The translations under genes and the position numbers were made by a program. A DNA stretch of 47,646 nt from Miniphocaeibacter sp964345925 (GTDB lineage: Bacteria > Bacillota > Clostridia > Tissierellales > Peptoniphilaceae). Numbering within the stretch: position 1 is the stretch's first letter; each line of letters starts with the position of its first letter. The DNA lies in contig CAYFSP010000008.1 in assembly GCA_964345925.1 (NCBI GenBank), positions 1 through 47,646 on the forward strand. The letters are read 5' to 3'. Shown piece by piece: positions 42,064 through 47,646 of this stretch. The notes under the pieces are model-generated. The model was not told the origin of the DNA. It saw nothing but the letters and a program-made list of their open reading frames with translations, and searched no databases.

Positions 42064-43797
42064 TTACTTAACTTCTAAATCTATAAAATCAAATATAGTT
42101 ACATCAAATAGCCCTTTATCTGTAAGTTTTATCTCTGGAATTACTGCTAAAGACATAAAACATAAAGTCATAACTGGCTCAACATTTTCATTAACCTTTA
42201 ATTCATCATGGGCTTTATTGTGAATTTCTATTAATTTTTTATCCACCCATTCACCAGACTGGTCACTCATAATTCCACCTAAAGGCATTGGCATATTTCC
42301 TATTAAATTCTTGTCCTTAACTAAGACAATTCCCCCGCCTTGTTTAATTAATTCTTCCACTGCAAGTTCCATATCTTCATCATTTGCACCTACAACAATT
42401 ATATTGTGAGAATCATGAGCTATTGACAGAGCAATTGCTCCCTCTTGTAATCCATATCCTTTAAGTAGTCCTAAAGCTACATTTCCTGTACCATTATGTC
42501 TTTCCACTACGGCTACTTTAAGTAGATCTCTATCCTTTGAGAAGATGAAATTACCATCACCATCTATATTCACTTCTTCTTGTATTTTTTTAGTTACTAC
42601 TCCCCCAGGTTGTATCTCTATAATATTTGCTTTTCCTGAAGCTATTTTCATTTCAAGTCTATCAATTGAAAAATCTACAACATTGAAACTATTTCTAACT
42701 AAAGAGCTGTCAACTTTCTCTATTTCAAATAAATACTTCCTATCCTCTGCTACTTTTTCTCCATTTATGAAAACAGTACTAATTTTAAAATTCTTTAAAT
42801 CATCAATTACGACTAAATCCGCTCTATATCCTGGTGCAATAGCTCCTCTATCTGTAAGTCTAAAACATTCAGCGGCATTTAAAGTAGCCATCTGTATTGC
42901 CGTTATTGGATCAATTCCATTATTTACTGATATTCTTAAATGATTATCTAAATGTCCATCTTCCAATATGGTTTTTGGCTGTCTATCATCTGAGCAGAAC
43001 AAACACCTTCTACTATTTTGTTCCGTAACCTCTTTAATCAAAAACTCTAGTTCATGACAAGCAGAACCATGTCGTAACAATATATACATACCTCTTTCAA
43101 GTCTATCCCTCATATCCTTAACAGATCCAGACTCATGTTCCGTATGAATACCTGGGAGAATATATGCATTTAAATTTTTTCCTGAAATTCCTGGAGAATG
43201 ACCATCTATTAACTTTCCTTTATTAATTGCTAATTCAAGTTTATCCGTAACCATAGAAGTCGCATTTATAACACCTGGAAAATCCATAAATTCTCCTAAA
43301 CCAAGAATCTCCTCTTTTCCTATATGATCAACCATATCCTCGGCATGAATAACAGCACCTGAGTTTTCAAAAGGAGTTGCTGGTACACATGATGGTAGCA
43401 TAAATTTAACATCTAATTTTGTATTATTGGAAGCATCAATCATATAATCTAAACCATCTAAACCACTTACATTTACAATTTCATGTGGATCTGCAATTAT
43501 AGTGGTAGTTCCACAAGGAACTAGAAGTTTTCCTAGTTCCTCTGGACTAATATAAGATGATTCAATATGGATGTGACCGTCTATAAAACCTGGTGAAAGA
43601 TATTTCCCATGAAGGTCCATAGTATCTATTCCTTCATAATCTCCTATACCTACTATTATCCCTTTATGTATTCCAACATTTCCTTCAATTATTTTATGAC
43701 TAAATACGTCTATAACTTTACAATTTTTTAAAACTAGTTCGCAGGGAGTTCTTCCAGCTGCAGCATCTATAAGTTCCTTTAATTTGTTTTTATTCAT
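42064..43797 (-). CDS. ade: Adenine deaminase
   Basis: 577 residues of the amidohydrolase superfamily: metal ligands in GFIDGHIHIES (about 72-82), DPHEIVN (about 103-109) and DDRQPKT, plus the family-specific C-terminal domain. It converts adenine to hypoxanthine with release of ammonia, using Fe/Mn. Stand-alone gene with its own promoter (43816-43844). RBS AAGGGTGA. I saw no purine riboswitch upstream. Confidence 0.95.
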   Translation of the reverse strand: MNKNKLKELIDAAAGRTPCELVLKNCKVIDVFSHKIIEGNVGIHKGIIVGIGDYEGIDTMDLHGKYLSPGFIDGHIHIESSYISPEELGKLLVPCGTTTIIADPHEIVNVSGLDGLDYMIDASNNTKLDVKFMLPSCVPATPFENSGAVIHAEDMVDHIGKEEILGLGEFMDFPGVINATSMVTDKLELAINKGKLIDGHSPGISGKNLNAYILPGIHTEHESGSVKDMRDRLERGMYILLRHGSACHELEFLIKEVTEQNSRRCLFCSDDRQPKTILEDGHLDNHLRISVNNGIDPITAIQMATLNAAECFRLTDRGAIAPGYRADLVVIDDLKNFKISTVFINGEKVAEDRKYLFEIEKVDSSLVRNSFNVVDFSIDRLEMKIASGKANIIEIQPGGVVTKKIQEEVNIDGDGNFIFSKDRDLLKVAVVERHNGTGNVALGLLKGYGLQEGAIALSIAHDSHNIIVVGANDEDMELAVEELIKQGGGIVLVKDKNLIGNMPMPLGGIMSDQSGEWVDKKLIEIHNKAHDELKVNENVEPVMTLCFMSLAVIPEIKLTDKGLFDVTIFDFIDLEVK

Positions 43798-43815
43798 AAT
43801 GAAATCACCCTTCAG

Positions 43816-43844
43816 ATAATATTTCTTTTGTACAATACCTTCAA
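43816..43844 (-). promoter_or_regulatory. Promoter of ade
   Basis: TTGAAG (43839-43844), 17 bases, TATTAT (43816-43821) on the minus strand, about 20 bases before the start codon. Confidence 0.5.
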
Positions 43845-43911
43845 ATAAACTTTACCATAATAGTAATAAAAGTACTATCTATTTTTTCTTGTATATGATT
43901 TATAGTACAGT

Positions 43912-44761
43912 CTAATAGGCTCTAGTATTTATCATTTTCATAAATAAAATTTTTCTAATATCTCTTACGTCTATATGATATTTGGGTGCAAATTTTATAA
44001 CATTTCCTATTACACCACTATTTTCTTCAAATTCATCATAATATTTTGCCAAGCCATAAGTAAATTCTCCTAACCATATTAAAAGTTTTTTATTATAAAA
44101 CGAATCGTTAAAAGTTTTTTTTGATTTTTTTGAAACCTCTCTTAATAATCTATTAGTACTTCCATATATTGCAGAATAATTGATCATAATATCCAAATCT
44201 ATTAATTTATCAGTTTTACTATAAACTTTGTTAATATAATTTCTAAATCCAAATAGTTTTTTCGTAAACTTTTTACCATATGAAGTTAAAGAATAGGAGG
44301 ATCTATTTTCTATTACCCCATTATTATTTTCCACATTAATAACATTATTTTCTTCCATTTTCCTTAAGGATATAATTTTCATTAAATTAATTCCAGACTT
44401 CAATTTATTAATATTATCTTTGAAGTTTCTACTAACTGTTTTAGCCGATAAAACATGGTTAATATTACATGAGTTAAAAACAATATCAAAGAACCTTTTT
44501 TCAAAAAAGTCAGTACTTTTTATATCTTTCCTAATATTAAAATTAACTTTTTGATAAAAACCTAGAGCCTTTTTATCGTAGCTAAGTTCTATATTTTTCT
44601 CTTATCCATTTTAGAATATAATAATTAAAATAATATTTAACCACTTTTAAATTCTTACTTCTGAAAATAATATACAAATCCTCAACATTTCCATCATATG
44701 GAAATCTACTGTAACTTTCAGTATAAAACTTTTTAATATTAATATTTAGTATTTTGCTCAT
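43912..44761 (-). pseudogene. Frameshifted gene of unknown function (weak DUF2207-like C-terminal pattern)
   Basis: The first frame starts at the ATG at 44761 (GGAGGAG 3 bases upstream; a start at 44776 overlaps nothing useful) and stops at 44582. A second frame is open from about 44600 to the stop at 43912 with no start codon of its own before about 44380. Adding one A to the AAAAA run at about 44597-44601 joins them, giving WIREK-NIELSYDKK and a protein of about 283 residues. No signal peptide or membrane segment is seen. Regions such as GKKFTKKLFGFRNYINKVYS weakly recall the cytoplasmic C-terminus of DUF2207 membrane proteins. It lies 26 bases after gpsA. Confidence 0.6.
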
Positions 44762-44787
44762 ATACTCCTCCAGCAATTAATAAAATA

Positions 44788-45747
44788 TTAAGCAAATTCA
44801 TTTTTTATAGATCTTAAAAATAGATTTTCTATTTCCGTTTTTGCATCTTTATTTTCAAAACAAGCATTATAAACAGCTTCTGTAATTGGAAGTTCTACAT
44901 TATACTCTTCCTTTAGCTTCATTATAGCCTTAGAAGTATAATATCCTTCTGCTAATTTATCAAATTTTTCACCTTTTGCTAACATTTCTCCAAATTTTCT
45001 ATTATTGGAAAATTCAGAGAATACAGTTGCTTCATAATCACCTAAATGACAAAGACCATATGCAGAAAATGGATTACCTCCCATTTTTTCAATTAATCTT
45101 GAAACCTCTCTTGTCCCTCTACTCATTAAAGCTCCTTTTAATGAAGAAAGACCTAAACCATCTAAAGCACCAGCTGCTATTCCTATAACATTTTTTGCTG
45201 CTGCTCCTATTTCATTTCCCAACATGTCATTTCCATAATAAAACCTTATTAAATTACTTGAGAACTTTTCAACTAAGTATTTTTTTGTAGCCTCATCTTT
45301 AGAATCTATAACCATACAGTTAGGTATTCCCTTATAAAACTCCTGTACATGACCAGGGCCGAGCCAAACGGCTATTCTATTGGAGTAATCCAATTTTTCC
45401 TCCGCTATTGTACTAAGTCTACTAGTTGTAGAAATCTCTATTCCCTTCATACATAGAATAAATATTTTATTTTTTAATTCATATTCTTCTAATTCATCTA
45501 GAACATTTCTAAAAACTTGTGCTCCTACAGATACAACTATAATATCAGAATCTTTAGTAACTTCTAAATCACTAGAAAGTTTTAGCGATTCTGGTAATAC
45601 AATCATTCCGTTATCCCTAGTCTCTTTAAAACGTTTAAATTTAGTAGAACTTTCCCTTCCATATAATGTAACGTCATTTCCTATTTTATTTAAATACCAC
45701 GCTATAAAAGACCCCCATCTTCCACAGCCTATAACAGTTATCTTCAT
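44788..45747 (-). CDS. gpsA: NAD(P)-dependent glycerol-3-phosphate dehydrogenase
   Basis: 319 residues: N-terminal Rossmann fold with VIGCGRWGSFIA (GxGxxG), and the C-terminal catalytic block GNEIGAAAKNVIGIAAGALDGL with the active-site Lys, followed by GDYEATVFSEFSNNRKFG. It makes sn-glycerol-3-phosphate for phospholipids. It is shorter than the usual 330 residues and the catalytic GPSFA-type loop reads GPGHVQEF. First of a two-gene run with the frameshifted gene downstream. Confidence 0.87.
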   Translation of the reverse strand: MKITVIGCGRWGSFIAWYLNKIGNDVTLYGRESSTKFKRFKETRDNGMIVLPESLKLSSDLEVTKDSDIIVVSVGAQVFRNVLDELEEYELKNKIFILCMKGIEISTTSRLSTIAEEKLDYSNRIAVWLGPGHVQEFYKGIPNCMVIDSKDEATKKYLVEKFSSNLIRFYYGNDMLGNEIGAAAKNVIGIAAGALDGLGLSSLKGALMSRGTREVSRLIEKMGGNPFSAYGLCHLGDYEATVFSEFSNNRKFGEMLAKGEKFDKLAEGYYTSKAIMKLKEEYNVELPITEAVYNACFENKDAKTEIENLFLRSIKNEFA

Positions 45748-45790
45748 AATGCCTCCATAATATTATTATATATACCTATTATAACAAAAA

Positions 45791-45812
45791 AAGGAACCTT
45801 ATAACGGTTCCT
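45791..45812 (-). terminator. Terminator after the GntP permease gene
   Basis: AGGAACC and GGTTCCT form a short GC-rich stem with a 7-base loop, followed on the minus strand by a run of 7 T. It lies about 7 bases past the stop codon. Confidence 0.85.
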
Positions 45813-45818
45813 CTTATA

Positions 45819-47204
45819 TTATCCAAATATGAAGTTAATAATTAATAGTATTACAAAGCCTACTGCCCAAGCTATAGTAGATGTAACTGACCAAATTCTA
45901 ATTTGTTCTTTTGCATCAGTAATTCCTAGTGATCTATTTACTACCCAGAAGAAACTATCATTAAAATAACTAAAGAACAATGATCCTATACATGCTGATA
46001 ATGTTGCAAAAACTGGATTTACATTTAATGCTAACATAATCGGTGCAGTGATTGATGCCGCTGTAGTCATTGCAACTGTTCCACTACCTTGTATAAATCT
46101 CATTAATGTAGCTATTATGAAAGGTAAAAAAATAGGTGAAATAGGTGTTTTTGCAATATATTCAGCTATATGATTACCTACTCCGCTCTCTCTAAGCACC
46201 ATTCCCAATGCACCGCCAGCTCCTGTTACAAGTATTATAATACCAGCTGATTGTATTCCCTTTTCCATATCTTTTATAACAGAATCTCTATCCATTCCTA
46301 TAGTTAGAGTAAAGATTGCAATAACAAGTCCAATTCCAACTGCTACAATTGGATTTCCTAAAAATGTAGCTACTTCTTTAAATACAATTATAAATTGACC
46401 CGTACTTTCCTTTACTTTTATAAGTGCTGAAAATGTATTTAAAAGAATTAGTATAATAGGAACTATTATTGGTGCAAATGATCTAAAAGTTCCAGGTAGA
46501 TTATCATAGTTAAATTCCATTTGTTGATTTTCTAAAGCTTCTCTATTTTCTGGTCTAATCCATTCTTGATTATCATCTCCTGGTAATTGATAGATTTTTT
46601 TACCTATATATTTTCCATAGGCTAAAACTGCAAGTAACATAGGAATTGCAACTACAATCCCCCATAATATTACTCCACCTACATTTGCTCCAAATATACC
46701 TGCTGCTCCAACAGGTCCTGGTGTTGGAGGTACTAAGCTATGAGTTATTACTAGTCCTCCTGCAAGTGCTATACCCATGGAAATAACAGATTTTTTAGTT
46801 TGTTTTGACAATGCTTTTGCAAGTGGTGAAAGTATTACAAATCCACTATCGCAAAATATTGGAATAGATACTAAAAATCCAGTTACAGCAAGTGCTGCAT
46901 CTTCTTTATCTTTACCAAATAATTTAATGAAAGTATAGGCCATCCTAGTAGCTGCTCCACTAGTTTCAAATATTTGTCCCATCATTATTCCAAAGCCTAT
47001 TATTATTCCTATACTACCTAATGTTGAACCAAAGCCATTTGTAATTGCATTTATTACATCGGTTTGTTTCATACCTCCTACTATTCCTATAAATAATGCT
47101 GAAAATATTAATGCTAAAAATGTGTGAATCTTCGTTTTTAGTATTAAGAATACCAGTATTATTATTCCAACGATTAACGCTAGAACCATTCTCTGCATAT
47201 CCAT
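45819..47204 (-). CDS. GntP-family sugar-acid/proton symporter
   Basis: 461 residues with about 12-13 membrane helices, GGLVITHSLVPPTPGPVGAA (the GntP PPTPGP motif, about 145-165) and SGTVAMTTAASI (about 371-382). Family members import gluconate, glycerate, idonate or similar sugar acids. It follows a PdxA-family dehydrogenase gene (43-base gap), a pairing typical of four-carbon acid-sugar catabolism, so D-threonate, L-threonate or D-erythronate is the likely substrate. Start ATG at 47204 with GGGGGGAT upstream. Confidence 0.87.
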   Translation of the reverse strand: MDMQRMVLALIVGIIILVFLILKTKIHTFLALIFSALFIGIVGGMKQTDVINAITNGFGSTLGSIGIIIGFGIMMGQIFETSGAATRMAYTFIKLFGKDKEDAALAVTGFLVSIPIFCDSGFVILSPLAKALSKQTKKSVISMGIALAGGLVITHSLVPPTPGPVGAAGIFGANVGGVILWGIVVAIPMLLAVLAYGKYIGKKIYQLPGDDNQEWIRPENREALENQQMEFNYDNLPGTFRSFAPIIVPIILILLNTFSALIKVKESTGQFIIVFKEVATFLGNPIVAVGIGLVIAIFTLTIGMDRDSVIKDMEKGIQSAGIIILVTGAGGALGMVLRESGVGNHIAEYIAKTPISPIFLPFIIATLMRFIQGSGTVAMTTAASITAPIMLALNVNPVFATLSACIGSLFFSYFNDSFFWVVNRSLGITDAKEQIRIWSVTSTIAWAVGFVILLIINFIFG

Positions 47205-47247
47205 TTTTTAATCCCCCCCTATAAACCCAAATAAATATATACTTAAA

Positions 47248-47646
47248 TTAACTATTAAAATATGGTGCATATTTTGCAGCTAATTTTACTGCTTCTATCA
47301 TACTAACTGCTGATGCAATATTCTTTCCTGCTATATCATATGCTGTTCCATGATCTACACTTGTTCTTAAAAACGGCATAGAATTTGTTATGGAAATTGT
47401 TTTTTCAAAATTATATGTTTTTGTAGCAATATGTCCTTGATCATGATAAAGACTTAAAACACAAGCATACTTTCCTTGTAGTGCTTGATGAAAAACAGAA
47501 TCCGCTCCAATAGGACCAACTACATCATATCCTTCTTTTTGTGCTTGTATAATAGCTGGTTCTATTTCATCAACTTCTTCCATTCCAAAAAGTCCATGCT
47601 CTCCTGAGTGAGGATTTAGACCTGCAACCGCCATTGTTCCTTTTAC
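47248..47646 (-). CDS. PdxA-family dehydrogenase, C-terminal part (PdxA2-like)
   Basis: The last 132 codons of a gene that enters from beyond the right edge. GLNPHSGEHG (substrate/metal region), YHDQGH (metal His) and TSVDHGTAYDIAGK are the PdxA C-terminal motifs. Variants of these sequences with YHDQGHIA rather than YHDQGLP suit PdxA2, which oxidises and decarboxylates 4-phospho-threonate or -erythronate to dihydroxyacetone phosphate. The GntP neighbour supports that over vitamin B6 synthesis. The N-terminus and start are not visible. Confidence 0.75.
   Translation of the reverse strand, partial: VKGTMAVAGLNPHSGEHGLFGMEEVDEIEPAIIQAQKEGYDVVGPIGADSVFHQALQGKYACVLSLYHDQGHIATKTYNFEKTISITNSMPFLRTSVDHGTAYDIAGKNIASAVSMIEAVKLAAKYAPYFNS

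Noticed and set aside
43798..43911. Purine riboswitch upstream of ade
   Set aside because: No purine-aptamer core or paired P1 was found, and the predicted leader is too short.
1..47646. CRISPR arrays, tRNA genes, insertion sequences, prophage
   Set aside because: No regularly spaced direct repeats, tRNA T-loop signatures, transposase genes or phage structural genes were seen by eye on either strand.

Overview
The window is very AT-rich DNA with short intergenic gaps, strong AGGAGG-type ribosome binding sites and U-run hairpin terminators. The gene content (V-type ATP synthase, oxygen-sensitive class III ribonucleotide reductase, a two-cluster ferredoxin, CWB2 cell-wall-binding repeats, tandem PII-like c-di-AMP receptors, a CD1247-type acidic protein beside efp) points to an anaerobic low-GC Firmicute, most like Clostridia/Tissierellia (Peptoniphilaceae-type). 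This assignment is inference from content; no rRNA or tRNA gene was seen. Nearly all genes are on the minus strand, so operons read right to left.

Region 1-5 kb: the start of a V-ATPase operon (a coiled-coil stalk subunit, then subunit C, which is frameshifted and cut by the window edge); a membrane J-domain protein coupled to a small zincin; and, divergently, a MoxR-type AAA+ ATPase with a von Willebrand A partner. 5-9 kb: a MacB/LolD-like ABC exporter operon with an HlyD-type adaptor, preceded by a 9-codon upstream ORF. 8.9-11.6 kb: nrdD-nrdG with NrdR-like boxes 31 bp apart. 11.7-17 kb: envelope enzymes (polysaccharide deacetylase, S41 protease, CWB2 subtilase) and an acyl-ACP thioesterase. 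17-21.3 kb: trmN, rsmI and a NurA-HerA pair. 21.4-24.2 kb (plus strand): an MBOAT/DHHW pair for O-acylation of a surface polymer. 24.3-28.4 kb: pyridoxamine kinase, ferredoxin, and tmk-darA-darA-like-holB-ricT. 28.5-30.7 kb: rpmG-secE-nusG-rplK-rplA with an L1-type leader site. 30.9-33.2 kb: nitroreductase, an XRE regulator with its membrane partner behind a repeat-flanked promoter, a CD1247-like protein and efp. 33.3-40.1 kb: ylxM-ffh-rpsP-khpA-rimM-trmD, rplS with its own promoter, then ylqF-rnhB-yraN-GNAT-moaB. 40.1-47.6 kb: a candidate structured RNA, an ATP-grasp ligase, adenine deaminase, a frameshifted gene of unknown function, gpsA, a GntP permease and a PdxA-family dehydrogenase running off the right edge.

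The features most worth a second look are the unexplained structured RNA at about 40.38-40.53 kb, the HerA-NurA pair, the J-domain/zincin/MoxR/VWA cluster, the repeat-flanked XRE promoter, the tandem c-di-AMP receptors, and two single-base frameshifts that both fall at A5 runs. No CRISPR array, insertion sequence, prophage or clearly new defence system was found.
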